From contig JAANDG010000208.1 of the NCBI GenBank assembly GCA_036852015.1, forward strand, positions 62,001-126,000: a stretch of DNA of 64,000 bases, given 5' to 3'. The notes under the pieces were generated by a model. The model saw nothing but the letters and a program-made list of their open reading frames with translations, ran no database searches and had not been told where the DNA came from. The DNA is from Pelodera strongyloides (taxonomy: Eukaryota; Nematoda; Chromadorea; Rhabditida; Rhabditidae). Numbering within the stretch: the stretch's first letter is position 1; every line of letters starts with the position of its first letter. Positions 11,008-23,304 of the stretch are shown here, one piece after another. A program made the translations under genes and the position numbers.

Positions 11008-12726
11008 CTAACTACACTCCGGTTGCATATGCAAATCCGCGTCCTTCGGCGAGGGCCTCGTACGTGCTCTCTCAATGTCAAAGAAGTCGACAACTTGACT
11101 GACGTAATACTCGTGATCGTAGTGATTTTGGTTGGCCAGCAAAATGTTGAGCACCGATTGGTCGTAGCGATGGCACTGGGCGTAGTCACTAAACAGTGAA
11201 AGGTGCACCGATTGATATGATTCAACTTAGACTTAGGCTTAGGCGTGGTTTCGTAGGCTCCGGTTAGGCCGGCGGTGTAAAGCGTTGCTCCGACAAACGG
11301 CAGCTCTAATAAACTAGAATCGCAAATGTGAACTTGACAGCTTGACACAACAACTTGCATAAAAAATTTCATGGTGAAACAAAAAACCACATACGTGTAT
11401 CTGTCCTCGCCAAACATACATCTCAACTGGGATCCCTCGGGTGCCATGCAATCTTGGTCCAATGCACAGAGAACCCACCTGAACGTTAACATTTAACATT
11501 TCATTATCAAAGCGATACGGCACGTGGTTTCTAAATGTACGTGCAAATTTGTTCCGTCAGGTGCCCTAATTACTCAGACGGACTCATAATAGTAGTACAG
11601 CAAACCATTTATAACCACGTCTCATACCGCCTTGAAAATTCAGACACGCACGGAAAACAAAATATTTTTTTTTAAAACATTAAAATATATTCGTAAAACA
11701 ACACTTGCTTACCACTTAAGTATCTGCGTCGTAGTTGTGAGCGTTTTCGCTGCTAGGATAAAATTCGCGTCGTAGTTCATTGCTTTTGGTTTCTTAAGTT
11801 CCGTCAAGTCCGATGGGATGTACTTGAACACATCTGAAAACTTCCCGTTATTTAAAGCGGTATTGACACGTGGTTTGAAAACATACGCTGGGCTCCAATT
11901 GTGTTATTTAGTGATAGAATGGCACATGCTGGAACCTGGAACCCTATATGCTAAAGTATGGGGTTTTCAATCCAATTCTGCTAAAAATCGACAGAACCAA
12001 GAGAATATTTTTTCATTTTTCATATTATTAGGTGAAATACGGTAGCATTGCATTGACAGAATCACACCGAATTTTGGAAACCACAGTATTTACAGCATCC
12101 GACATCAAAAGTCTCACCAGGATGCGTGACCGCGAAGATTCCATGCCCGCTGTAGCCTTGAAGGAGAATCTCGGACTAAATTAACAAATAATTATTGACT
12201 TGTTTATAAGTATAAGGCAACGTAAACGAACCGTGGCCAATAGAACATGTATTGATTATACACAAGAAACAAAAACTACCGAAGATTTCATCAACAGCGT
12301 TATTATGAGGCAGAAACAGATGAGGCAGAAACAGGTGCCCAATACCAATTTCTCCTTGGGGTATAATTCACAGCCTCGGACGGGAATCGAACCCGAGACA
12401 CCTTTGCATGGGCACTAAGCACTACATAGGAAATGGGTGCACCCACTTGGTGACGGGTTACTTATTTTCTCATGGACCTGCCCATTTCGCGACCATTTCG
12501 TGGCCAGTTTCATATTCAGAAATAGCAGACCTTCTGACACAATTCCACATTCTTCCTCCAAAGCTTTTCGCTCCATCCGTTTTCGACAGTTTCGTTTTGG
12601 TGGAGTTTATCTCTTTCTTCAGCAGAGAGCACTGTCGACTCGCCGTTATCCTTCTTGTGACACTCGATTAACTGAAAGAAAGATGCCATAAGTACCACCT
12701 TCAACTGAAGTTCAGAGAGAAAGAGC

Positions 12727-12763
<37 letters not shown>

Positions 12764-15700
12764 AGGGAGAGAGATAGACAGAATGAGGACGAAGAAAAAG
12801 TAGAGACAGAGACATGGACATAGAGAGACAGTGAGAGAAGGAAGAAGTGAAAGTTGGCAGATAGGAGGGGAGAGAAGGTGAGAGAGAGAGAGAAAGTGAG
12901 CGAGAGAGAGAGAGTGCCCTAAGAGATTAAGGAGAGAGAGAGAGAGAGAGAGAGAAAAGAGGGCGAGAGAGAAAAGAGTGAGAAGTCGTAAGGAAAGGAA
13001 ATAAACATACTTTATGTATCCGGTCCACTTTGTTGTGTTTCCACTCAACCGACGAGTCCATGTACCACAGTGATTTGTGCGTTTTTAGTGTTTCCTAAAG
13101 AGTGGACGGCTTTTAGAGATACTGTTACTTTATGTAGTGTACAGTGCTGTATTTACGTAGCACCTTACGCCCACCGTAATGTTTTGACTGGTTTGTGTCG
13201 GTCTTTACGGTTTCGTCACAAATGCTACCACTAATTGTTTCCTAGCATCATACCGTTACCGTCACAAAATACCGGGCGCAACACATAATTTTAACAATAC
13301 GAGGTGTCAACATCCCTTTAAACGAAATTATATCCCTAGTTTAAAAGTACAGTCATCTTATTAGATAGAATTACCACCGCCTCACCAGGCCCACACAAAA
13401 TAATATTCATAAACTAGTACCGCAATCAATATCGGTTTCCACTGGTAAAAGGTGAGCCGCGCGTTTTCGGCAAGGAAAAATGAAAAGTTGAATTTTCTGC
13501 AAATAATTTTTTTTATCTAAACTTTTCGGTTTACTGAAGCTTGTCATTTATAGAAGTAAAGAAAGCTCTCGCAGTAATACCGAACGTTGCAGAGTAACCA
13601 TTAAATTGTGGCATTTCAATACAAACTCATGGAATGCGTATTTAGGCGTCTTTAGACATTGTTCCATAATTCTTAACGCAGATTAGAACTGCAAACTCGA
13701 TGAAATAACTGTCCAGTTGCGCTGAAGCGCGCCAGGAAGCGCGCCTGCAGCCCGCACTGCTAGCAATAGAGAGAAGCAAGGATGCGGGTGTTACCACGTT
13801 TTGTTTGCTACTGTTGCTGTAGCTGAGTAAAACCAAAGACCGACGATTTTGTTCTTGTATAGACTAGTTTTTGATTGAAGCGTCTCACTGAATCCATCCT
13901 CGGGAGATGAATTTTTCAGAAAACTAACCTATACTCCACATGACAAAGATTTTTGATTGTGTCAACCTCCTTATCTGTAAATCCCAAATCGTAAACTATC
14001 AAAAGCTGTTTGGGAAAGTGCCTTCGCACTGATGCGATCTAAAATAAGATTTAATACAATATTAACGCTAGTACTCTCCTTCAAGTACCGTTTGTACTTT
14101 GTACTACCCGGTTCCTGTAACCAGTCGCGCACGGGAATTGAACCCGCAACATTCGTGGGGAACAGCAGCGCTAACCACTACACCAGCAGTTGGTTAATAA
14201 AAAATGAGCAAGAAAACTAAAGAAAAAACTGTCCGCTCACCAAATGCCTGCCGTTCTCAAAAAATGCAGTATTGAATGCGGTGACAAAAACTGGATCAAT
14301 ATGTCCCTCGTCTTTGGACCAATCGATAACATTCGACGGATTGATTAAATCTGAAGGAAAAGGGACTTGAATAAATAGGCGATTAAAGCGATATTCTACG
14401 TGGTTTCTGTGATGTATGCTAGACATTTCCGTGCGTCACCCCATGTGATGGTATCTTTCTGCGCACTCAGTTTATTTCGCCAATCGTTCGCCGAACCGGC
14501 AAGACCTAGCCGCGTACTGGCGCACTACCTACCCACTAGCCCAAATTCCAGGTGCAGTTATAATTAAAGAGAAAATAAAAGGAATTTTGAAGAATGGAAA
14601 ACAGCGTAAAGGAGTCATTTAATCTTATTATATAAAGGAGAAGAGTTTACTTTTTTGTTTGTGTGAACATAACGAAACCTGTTCATAAAGAAAATTTTCT
14701 ATTGGCATAGAGCATACAAAATCTTTGCCGCTGGCGAGGTTCGAACCCACAGCAACGTACAACCTCTCGATTTATAGTCCAACGCTCTACATGGCTGACC
14801 TTTCGCTGGCGTGCGGTCATTTAAGTCAAAAAGCACGCGTGCAGTCCTCAATGCGGCAGGCGTGCTTTTTACGGTAGCCGGACGACTGGTCACGCGTGCC
14901 GCATTTTCGCACTAACCGTGCATTTTACACTTTTTGGGAAAATGCACGCTTTCATTTTTTAAAGTTTTTCTACGAATTGCTGTTTTCTTACATTTCTTTC
15001 GGTTTGCCGGTTTATTTTGCTTATTTATTGCTGTACCAATGTTTTATGAAGCAGGTCCTACGAATATAAAGTGCCAGCAAGCAACAATGGTGGCAATTAC
15101 GAAAAATGGACGGTGGAAGAAGAATGTTAATCAGTAAGTTTATTCTATTTAAAGTTTACGAACCTGATACCTGATTTTCTCGGTGATTGTTGCTAATTTT
15201 TTCCTTGGCATTTAGACATACACTTTCTATTGCATTTTAGCTATGAGCATCGACTGTTTAACTACAAATCCACTACCGGTTTTCAGAAAAAAATTTTAGG
15301 CTGTGAAACGCCTCGGAACTCAACTTAACTTCCTGATCGATTTATGGGAATTACTGGATCGTCATACGTAAGTTATTTTCTTGTCGCGCTTATGAAAATT
15401 TTGGTGGAATGTTACCGATATTATTGTTAGTTGTTTAATATGTGGGCGTTGTATGACAGCCTGCTCATTTCTGTTCGCATTACCACGAAAATAAAGTAGC
15501 GTGCCTTTCTTGGGAAAGAAAAACCCGAATGTGTATATTTTCCGTTTCAGAAGTTCGACTAGATATACACCGAACGCCGATGTCGCTAGTTTCCGATTCC
15601 GATTCCGTGTTCGCCCCCAGGTACTAATTTTTTTATTACTTTTCCTTAATTTAGCGTGCAGTCGTGTCCTTAATTGGCGTGAAAAATGTAGTATTTCCTC

Positions 15701-18700
15701 ATCGCTAATTTTCCAAAGAGAAATATAAACATTAACCTTTGCTTAATGATTAGATACACCAGATATTTTGAGTTATGCTGTCGTCCTTTGCCGCCTTAGA
15801 CACCGCTCTGTAATTGTTTTGCTTGGCAAATTTTTATTTACTTTGCTCATTTGTAGATCAGCCGTTTTATTCCGCTCTTCGGCACATTACGAAACGAACG
15901 ATGGATGTTCGTCAGCTGACCGTACACAAGATTGGATTGGTGGGAATCCGGAGCCAGTGAACCAATATGATATGGGTAAGACTATATGTTTATGCACTAT
16001 TAAAGATTACATAGGTGAAAAAAGGCCCGAGGGCAGGCATTTTCGTCGTTTTGTCCTGGAGCGGTCCCTTCAAATGGAGGGGGCCGGTGAAGGGTATTTG
16101 AAGGGCCGTAAAATGCGAAAATTCTGCAAAACCCTGGGGCGGTCCCTTTTGCACTAAGAGCGCATTTTCGGTGCATTTTCAGTTGTCGGTTCAAATTTTT
16201 TGCAACTTTTCGTCGAAAGTGCAGAGCGTTGTCCGCTATTCTTTTTTTGCTTACTGTTATTATTATTCGCTGTGTTATTTTTCCACTCATTGGAACACTT
16301 TTCGGTTTTTCTTCATTGCAGCTGTGGCTCGAACGATATTCATCGCGATTCCGCGTGTTTAGGCCAATGATTTATTCCGAACTTGTCCAAAAGTCCCAGC
16401 GCTAATTCTGTCTATCAACCCAAGTGTTTGGTCGACGTGCTGTGTAGTGAAGGTTACGAGGTTCGTTAAAGGGAATATGTAGGCCCTTTTTGAAGTTAAG
16501 CTGTATTAATAGAATGCGTGTTGCCCATTAAGGAAACAATAACAAAAGTTGTCTACAATTACCCACTTAAAAGAAAATCAATTACAAAGCTCGCCTTTTC
16601 CATAGTAAACGCTAATTCGGAACCATTGCATAAATTTGGGTCCGATTGAATAAATTTCAGTTTAAATCGGCAAATAGCAAGATTCAAGATGCAGCGCATT
16701 CCAATTTCGTATTTACATATTCAGTCGCCTATTTAAATTAACGCCTGGTATGAAAAGGCTAGTTTCGCTTTTTTTGCTCATTTTGAGTGCCTACATATTC
16801 GCTTTAAGAGTTTGTGGCTATGCTTATTTGGTTTGTTTCTGAGCCGCCCTCCCCACCTATTCTAACCTTTTGTTTTTGAGCCTATGTTTCTTCCGTGGAC
16901 TGGGGACGTGGACCAGTACTCAACACTCAATGCTGGCCACGAGTCACGATGCCAGGAGGAATTACTACGACCACGGACAAATATGTGAAATAAACAAAGT
17001 TAGTTACACGTTTCTGACGTTTCTGTTCTAATTGTCGGGCTGAAGTCCACGTCATTGAAGCATGAAGATTCATATTCTTATGAGTGAGCGTCGAATTGTG
17101 TCATTTTTTCAGTGACGTCTACATTCACGCGTGTTAAGATATGTGGCAATACCAGTGTCATCCTTCGCATTGTACGTTTTTTTCCGTAGTTTAATAGTAC
17201 GAGCTAAGCTAAATCATAACGGACAAGTATATGAAAACGTGACGAAGAATTTCTTAACTCGTGAGTGCAATTGAGATAAGGCAATTGTATATACTATTGA
17301 GAATGAGTCGTTTAGGCTCCTGGCTCCTCACGGACTAAAATTATGGAATGTGATCTGCATTGCATCAGTTTCCTGTTGGTCTTGCTACCGTTGCTCTCAA
17401 GGTGCTGTACAAAAGGGCTGAGGTAAGTATCTTTCCGTAGCATGTTACTTTCATTGTCTGCTTACCGACTGTTGGTCGGTGTGATAGTTGTGACGTTTCA
17501 AGATACAAAAAGAACTAGGCAAAAATCCGTTTCGTTTCGTTCAGGATCTGTACTCCGAAACGGGGCTGCTTTCTATTTCGACGTTACAACTGGCCTGTTA
17601 GCATTGTTGAATGGACATGCTGTTATTCAACGTCGTGTTCTACAGATACGTCTCAAATTGTGGGATCCGTCAATGGCTACACGTGAGTATCCTCTAAAAA
17701 AATCGTATTGTCTCACTTTGAAAACTTACGTAGTAACCATACTTCCATTCAAAAATGGCAACACTATTCAGTTATTTATATGTTTGTTTTAGGAGTGAGG
17801 CCATGCGCTGCGCTCGCGTGTAGAAGCATGGATGTACGACAGTTGTGTCACACTTGGTAAAATTGATGGATGGACATGATCACTGGAAAATGCTGCACTA
17901 GCCAAAGGGATGGACGTAACACTAGACGGACATGGTAAGATACACTTATGCTAGTCTTGATAGCGTCTCTCTCTGGCTCCAGTTCTAGACATCGTGGAGC
18001 CAAAATAATTTCGTGAGTGGGCAATCGTTGTTCATCGAAAACGTCATAATGTTAGGGCGCGTTCGGGATGCGTTTTCCTAAAGGTCCTAATGCAAATTCA
18101 TCGATCGGTATGGACATTTCGGAAACGTTCTAATGCTAGAAGAAGGAAAAAAAACAGTATGAATTAAGATGGAAATTACAAATTAGCAATGTTTGCATGC
18201 TAATTCATACTGTATTTTTTTTTTTTGCCTTCTTCTAGCATTAGAACGTTTCCGAAATGTCCATGTCCATCCCGATCGATGAGTTTGCATAAGAACCTTC
18301 CGGAAAACTCATCCCGAACGCGCCCTGAAATTTCAAAATATGTCCATTACATCTCCATTTTCAATATCATATCGTTCCCGTGCCCAAATTCACCAATTGT
18401 TGTTAGGTTGCCGAATGCCGTATTCATGTTTCTATCTCGTGTGGGAATTACTACTGCGAGCGATTAGGGCAAGGGCAGTGTGGGATCAGACGAGCATTCA
18501 AGAACATTATGTAACTGTTTATTCAATTAAAACCCGGTGGTATGGTCAGCTTAAGTGATTACTTTTTTCTTTCCTTTTTTAACCACTTTTCTTAGTGTTC
18601 TTATTTGAGTTCTTTGAGTTTTATCGACACTTTAATCCTATTCACATGCTTAGGTCACATAGTCCACCATATGTATCCTTTTCTCACGAAATTGTGTTAT

Positions 18701-21126
18701 CATCGGCGATTGTCGCTACTTATAACGATTTCAAAGACCGCCTAGCTTTGTAGTTCCTATTTTCAACATGTCAGGGCAATCTTATCATTAGTCTTTTTTA
18801 AACCTTCTGTGTAATTATACGTGGCTGCTTAGATGTAAGACGTTCCAACGTTAGCCTTTTTTAAATTCATATTTAACGCCCTTATTTTGTTATTTATTGC
18901 CAGTATTGTGTTATTTTCTAATAAACTATTGTATATTACTGTTGTTTGTGCATGGTTGCGATATTTGTGGTATTGTGTAGCGTTTTTTACCCCGGGTAGG
19001 TCCGTCTAAAAAAAGCCCTTCAAAGGCCCTTCCCAAAAAGCCCTTCAAAGGCCCTTGCTAGGCCCCTCCGAAATCCCGAAATGTCCGAGGGCCGGCGCCG
19101 CGATAGCCCCAGGACACGTCCCGTGCATGCCCTCGTCCATTTTGAAGTGCCCGCCCCCGGGCCTAAAACAACCTGAGGAAGTGCACAATTCCTATAACTT
19201 GTACACTGTACCGTATAACATCATTGTGAACATTGATAAGTAATGCATCATCTTGGTTTTTTTTTAGTATGCATTTCGAAGCTCTTGTGCAGAATGTGAT
19301 ATTGTGCAATATCAATTCCCTGAATTGTGTAGTAACACCTAATAATAATTAACACACGTTTTCATGTTCCAGGATTTTATTCAACTGTAAGTTTTATTTT
19401 CAGCTGTGCGGAGGCGGAGACCACGCGTGACGCGGATTTGCTGACGTTCAGAACACGAAGAGGGAACCCGTCGCAATATGACTCAGTACCTAATACGAAT
19501 TTTTCGTAGCTTATTGTTAGCCACAACTACCTTACTTTTGTGTTATAGGGATAGCTCTCTTCCGAACTGATGAGTATCTTATGTTTCACAATTGACATTG
19601 TTTCTTGCTCTTGTATGTCTTTTAAAGGGTGCTGGAATAAACATATTGATGCATTATTGTTGTATTGGTGTTATTTGCGTTGTTTTATTGTTGTAGTGCC
19701 TTATTTATTGTTTTTTTTTATATGTAGGAAGGGGGGGGGGGTCCCTGGGAAAATATTCATTTTCCGCACGTTTACGGCACTGTGCATAAATGGCTGCCGC
19801 ACGCGTGACCGGGACTGTCCAGAGGCCGTTTTCACCAACATTTACTTCTGTCAAAAAGGGTACTTCAGTCAAAAGCGCGCGGTACTTCTGGTTTCACCAA
19901 CATTTACTTCTGTCAAAAAGGTACTTAGGGTAAGTACCTTTTTGACAGAAGTACGCTTTTAACACGGGAGGCGTACTTCCACCAAAAAGGTGAAAGTAAG
20001 CCTGTACTTCAGCTTTTTCTCCTTTATGAAGACTAATTAACTTAATTTGTTTAATTATTGTATGGTTTTATGGTAATAAGTTTTGTAAACATTAATTGAC
20101 AATGATTTCAGTTTTTGGATCACATTTCACATATTAATAAAGTGATTACACGCTTGATTATTTATATATTTCTTGTTTACATGGTAAACAACTTTTAGTA
20201 ATTACTTAGATGTGTATCATATTCGTTTTAAAACGTAATCTAACTGTTATCCAACGTTTTCCTTCAAAAAAAGTAAATGTTGGTGAAATCCATCAAAAAG
20301 CGTGTGGCAGCGTACTTCAGTCATAAATTTACTTAACCTAAGTACCTTTTTGATGGTCAAAAATTTATGACAGAAGTAAATGTTGGTGAAAACGGCCTCC
20401 GGTCACGCATGCAGTCCGTCGGACTGCACGCCAGCGGATTGGATGCCGCACGCGTGCTTCATAAATGACTGCACGCCAGCGAAGCGTGACCTGAGTACCT
20501 GTTGAACTATGCTAGCTTATCACAAGGATAATCCTCTGCCCAACATACAACACCTTCATTGGCAAATTTGCATGGTAGCATTAGTCGAGTGGAGATCCAA
20601 ACTGATTATTATACGTTTCCACAATCAGAGACGCGTGAGTGTGTGGGAGGAGAAAGAGCAGGGAGGTAACTTTTTACATTGTAGCAATTCTTTTTTAAAT
20701 AGGGAAACAATCGGCCGAAGGCCGATTCCTCCAGTCGGAGAAGAGCCCGTAGGGCTATTCGAACGGCTGGTATATCATAATGTTCTTTCAAAAAGTCATA
20801 ATGTTCTTTCAATAGCGTCAAATCATAGTGCGATTGGTTTCTCAGCAATTTAGTAAAAATATGTAGAAGGGCAGCACACAAAACCACATAAATAAACTAA
20901 CCCAACTCTTTTAGTTGCTTCAGATACTTGCAATCGAATTTCTTTCCCAGCCTCGTTGTATCGGGCAGTTGATATGCAAATTGTATTACTTCCCCTGTAT
21001 CAGGATCGATGCAAATTGAGTCGTGTGGCGCAGTCAATTCCTTCTTGACCTGATTCACAGCAATTAGTTCCCCATGCGGATTTTTGACGCGGCAGAACAT
21101 CGGCTTTGGAAACGTATTTGGATTAA
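11008..21126 (-). CDS. DUF1647-family glycosyltransferase-like protein, left copy (probably 5'-broken)
   Basis: Exons, minus strand: 20902 to about 21049 (or up to 21126), 14241-14350, 13929-14038, 13421-13496, 13011-13094, 12531-12671, 12118-12175, 11713-11833, 11395-11478, 11008-11188 (stop). Phases agree throughout and each exon equals its right-copy partner in length. Family landmarks are FPKQ followed by VYDLG, FYQWKPILIA, WYMDSS, YSGHGIFAVTHPG, ILKWWVLCALD and CHRYDQS. I recall these from nematode DUF1647 (Pfam PF07801) proteins, thought to be Golgi enzymes. The intron between the 14.3 and 20.9 kb exons is 6.5 kb and carries nested transposons. The membrane-anchor exon of the right copy is missing: only its 3' half survives near 24262. 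The body may be transcribed, but the product would lack its anchor unless a distant exon supplies one. Confidence 0.75.
11226..11243. repeat. Short TTAGGC-like run in a DUF1647 intron
   Basis: Two to three hexamers just upstream (in the gene's sense) of the last-exon acceptor. The right duplicate has a longer run at 45838-45873. Confidence 0.6.
11508..11636. mobile_element. Degenerate MITE, CACGTGG subfamily
   Basis: Arms AAGCGATACGGCACGTGG and its partial complement ending ATACCGCCTTGAAAA. Also present in the right duplicate at 46146-46274, so it predates the duplication. Confidence 0.5.
12370..12425 (-). pseudogene. tRNA-like fragment in DUF1647 intron
   Basis: The minus strand carries a B-box-like GGGTTCGATTCCCG. 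The copy at 46985-47050 in the right duplicate has a decayed B box. No full cloverleaf could be drawn. Confidence 0.45.
12715..12972. repeat. (GA)n microsatellite in DUF1647 intron
   Basis: Interrupted GA repeats, almost identical to 47338-47592. The Ser/Leu-rich frames over it are artefacts. Confidence 0.9.
14105..14195 (-). pseudogene. tRNA-like sequence in DUF1647 intron
   Basis: A box TGGTGTAGTGGTTAGCG and B box GGGTTCAATTCCC on the minus strand, duplicated at 48900-48985. The acceptor stem does not close, so it is probably a tRNA-derived SINE head. Confidence 0.55.
14622..14802 (-). mobile_element. tRNA-related SINE, 3' part, split by a 5.7-kb insertion
   Basis: On the minus strand the tRNA-like part (TAGAGCGTTGGACTATAAAT, B box GGGTTCGAACC) runs into GGCAAAGATTTTGTATG, then the tail AAACTCTTCTCCTTTATATA. 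The 5' part continues at 20498-20775 on the far side of the insertion. Related copies lie at 25384-25700 and 60728-61033. Confidence 0.75.
15076..17690 (+). CDS. Possible multi-exon transcription unit inside the 5.7-kb element
   Basis: Exon-like blocks with good splice signals: one ending at 15132 before GTAAGT, one from about 15241 after TTTTAG, one from about 15857 (after TTTGTAG) to about 15973 (before GTAAGA), and one from about 17545 (after GTTCAG) to about 17681 (before GTGAGT). The first two join in phase and give a basic peptide (GRWKKNVNQ then HYEHRLFNYK). I recognise no domain, so I assign no function. It could be the element's own gene or captured host exons. Start and stop are not established. 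Confidence 0.25.
18054..18326. mobile_element. Palindromic MITE, AGGGCGCGTTCGGGATG termini
   Basis: Near-perfect inverted arms of about 110 bp around a short centre at 18190. Termini AGGGCGCGTTCGGGATG and CATCCCGAACGCGCCCT. A lone end of the same family lies at 39612-39631. No TTAA at the ends, so it is a different family from the TTAA elements. Confidence 0.75.
19824..20397. mobile_element. 574-bp TIR element, GGCCGTTTTCACCAACATTT termini
   Basis: Inverted termini GGCCGTTTTCACCAACATTT, continuing with ACTTCTGTCA. Extra internal copies of the terminal block lie near 19890 and 20274. There is no ORF. It is nested in the 5.7-kb element. Confidence 0.7.
20498..20775 (-). mobile_element. tRNA-related SINE, 5' part
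   Basis: Read on the minus strand it starts ACCAGCCGTTCGAA, continues CTACGGGCTCTTCTCCGACT and TGTGGAAACGTATAAT, and ends GCTAGCATAGTTCAACAGGT at the insertion junction. These blocks recur in the 60.7-kb copy (5' blocks) and the 25.4-kb copy (3' blocks). Confidence 0.7.
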
Positions 21127-21439
21127 CTGCAATCACATATGTACAACGACAGGTGAAACATAATTTGCATACTACAACATATTGACGAGGTTATTCCAAC
21201 ACCGTTTTTTCAACACCGATTCTAACAGGCACAATGCCCCTTTATTTTGCAAATGCCCCTAGGTACCTGCCGCGAAATCTTTACACTGTCCCCATGGCAC
21301 TATATATAACTCTTTATTCAAGCAATACGATTTAACAAACGGACGATGTCAATGAAAGAGATAGACACACACAGGCTAGGCACGTTTAAGAGGCCCAGCT
21401 ACTCACGCGGTGCGAAAATACAAAACAAAGTGAAACAAT

Positions 21440-23302
21440 AATTCTAAAGAGTGGAAATTTCGACGTGAAAATTAAATTAAGCGATTAAAAAAGTCAACTG
21501 ACATGTTATTTAAATGAGATTTAAATTCCTCAAGAGACTTTGAATTAGCCACTTCTTTGGGGAGACGAAATTCTACGCTCAACGCGTTTGAAGAACCAAT
21601 TGGAATCCCTGTACATGTCACGAATGCTTTTGACTATAAGGTTGTGCTGCCTTAAACTTCTAGTCGTAGTATCTGCAAGCAAAGTAAATCGGTGGTTCTG
21701 AGAACATGGGTCCAGTTGGCCCTTGATTAGTTTAAAGGCTGTGATTAAATCTTGCTTTATTCTTCTTACACATTGACTATCAATATCGAAGATTTTAAGA
21801 CGACTCTGATAGGAAGAAAATCTTATGTTACAGCGTCTGCAAGCGACACGAGTGTAAAATCTTATTGGTTTTTCGAGAAGTTTACAGAGGGCACTGTTTT
21901 CTTGTGGACAGAAAACTTCAGTGGCGAACTCTAGCATAGGGCGAATAAATGTCTTTAAGATACATACATAAAATTTTATGTTTTTCGACTTGAACACTCT
22001 CAAAACTTCGAGCGTCGAGCGCGCACGGTCGTAAGACGGACAATTCTGTGAAAGTGCGCGGAAAAACTAAGATTGCGGTCGACAAGTATACCTAGATCCC
22101 GAATTGTTTCAGTAGGGGAAATGTCAAAATCAGCGATTTGGTAAGTTAATTGTGGGTTGTTTTTACCCAGGTGAAGTACGTTTATTTTACTAAGTGCCAG
22201 AGGTAGGCCCCAAGTTTGTGACCAGGCAAAAATCGCATCTATTGCGAGCTGTAGTTGAGAGCTGTCTGTACTATATATTTTCAAATCATCTGCAAAAAGG
22301 GCGTAATTTACATCAAGGGAATCTAATGTTCTAGCGATATCATTAATGTAGATAATGAAAAGTAGGGGACCCAGGACTGTTCCTTGTGGAACTCCGCTTT
22401 GTACTACCCAGTCACTTGAGCGAGCACCACCAATACAAACATATGCCCGTCTTTGGTCTAGAAACTGAGCTATCCAGTTAACAAGGGTCGGGGGAAACCC
22501 GAAACAACTAATTTTATGAATAAGCTGGACATGGGGAAGCATATCAAATGCAGATTTAAAGTCAAAATAAACGGAATCTACCCATTTTTTGGAAGCTAGG
22601 TCATGCTTCCAGTCTGAGATAACCCCAAGTAATTGAGTTGTACAGCTTCGCTTTGCTAAGAAACCGAATTGTTCCGGTTCAAAACGGTCATTGAACGAGT
22701 TGCGAATTGATCTAGACATAAAACCTTCAAAAATTCTTCGGGGATGTTAAACTAATCGGCCGGTAGTTCTGGCATTCCGATCTTGAGCCTTTCTTGAAAA
22801 TGGGGATAATGCGGCCTAACTTCCACTGAGGAGGTACAAAACCATTGCTGTAAATTAGTTCAAATAGTCTTGATATAGGGTAACTGAGTGTTTCGTTACA
22901 TTGTTTGAGGAAATAGAAATTGATATTGTCAACAGAATAGTTTATCTTTGGAGGCAGCGTTTTTAAAGCCTTCTGTACAGCACTTTTGCTGAAAATAATT
23001 GGAACATGTCGCACTGGAAAGGCAGCAGTAGGAGGCAAAATACCACTATTAGTAAAAGCTGCTTTCTGAAAATGTGTAGCAAAACAGTCTGCCTTTTCTT
23101 GATCTGTGAAAGCAGGCTGAGCATTGGTTCTGTTAATAGCCGGGATGGGAATGAAACACTTTAGTTTTTGTTTTATATGTTTTGCTGTATTAGAAGTACC
23201 CTTTTTGGCGACATTTTTCTCTTTTGCTCGAAAGTAGCGCTTAATTTCGACTCGAATTTTCTTAGCAAGCTTTTTGTATGCTATTTTGGACTCTTCGGAC
23301 TA
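21440..23302 (-). mobile_element. CR1/jockey-like LINE fragment, reverse transcriptase region
   Basis: Three conceptually continuous blocks run on the minus strand. A linker plus RT N-terminal part (about 23300-22727) ends in YRPISLTS. The RT core (22719-22000) contains VYFDFKSAFD, GVPQGTVLGPLLF and the FADD catalytic box. The C-terminal LINE domain is at 22003-21545. Frameshifts separate the blocks near 22728 (one extra A) and near 22003. The endonuclease half is missing (5' truncation), and a mariner-type element abuts the truncated end. It is dead and lies in an intron of the left DUF1647 copy. Confidence 0.88.
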
Positions 23303-23304
23303 TA

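Larger units (their letters stand above)
14800..20500. mobile_element. About 5.7-kb DNA element with terminal inverted repeats, inserted in a SINE
   Basis: The left end contains TTCGCTGGCGTGCGGTCATT, and the right end read on the minus strand contains TTCGCTGGCGTGCAGTCATT, followed on both sides by AAGCACGCGTGC. The SINE is interrupted exactly here, with TAC present on both sides (3-bp target duplication, tentative). A 3-bp duplication would suit PIF/Harbinger- or CMC-like elements, but I find no recognisable transposase. The interior carries other repeats (18054-18326 and 19824-20397) and exon-like blocks. Confidence 0.6.

Noticed and set aside
11226..11243. Acceptor of the last DUF1647 exon at the TTAGGC-like run (AAG before TTGAATC)
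   Set aside because: It would break the phase with the preceding exon. The acceptor CTGTTTAG at 11189 joins in phase 2 and keeps the family motif.
12516..13048. Ser/Leu-rich proteins over the GA tracts (also 47141-47686, 24511-24795, 54458-54853)
   Set aside because: Microsatellite translation. Only the part at 12531-12671, after a TTTCAG acceptor, is kept as a DUF1647 exon.
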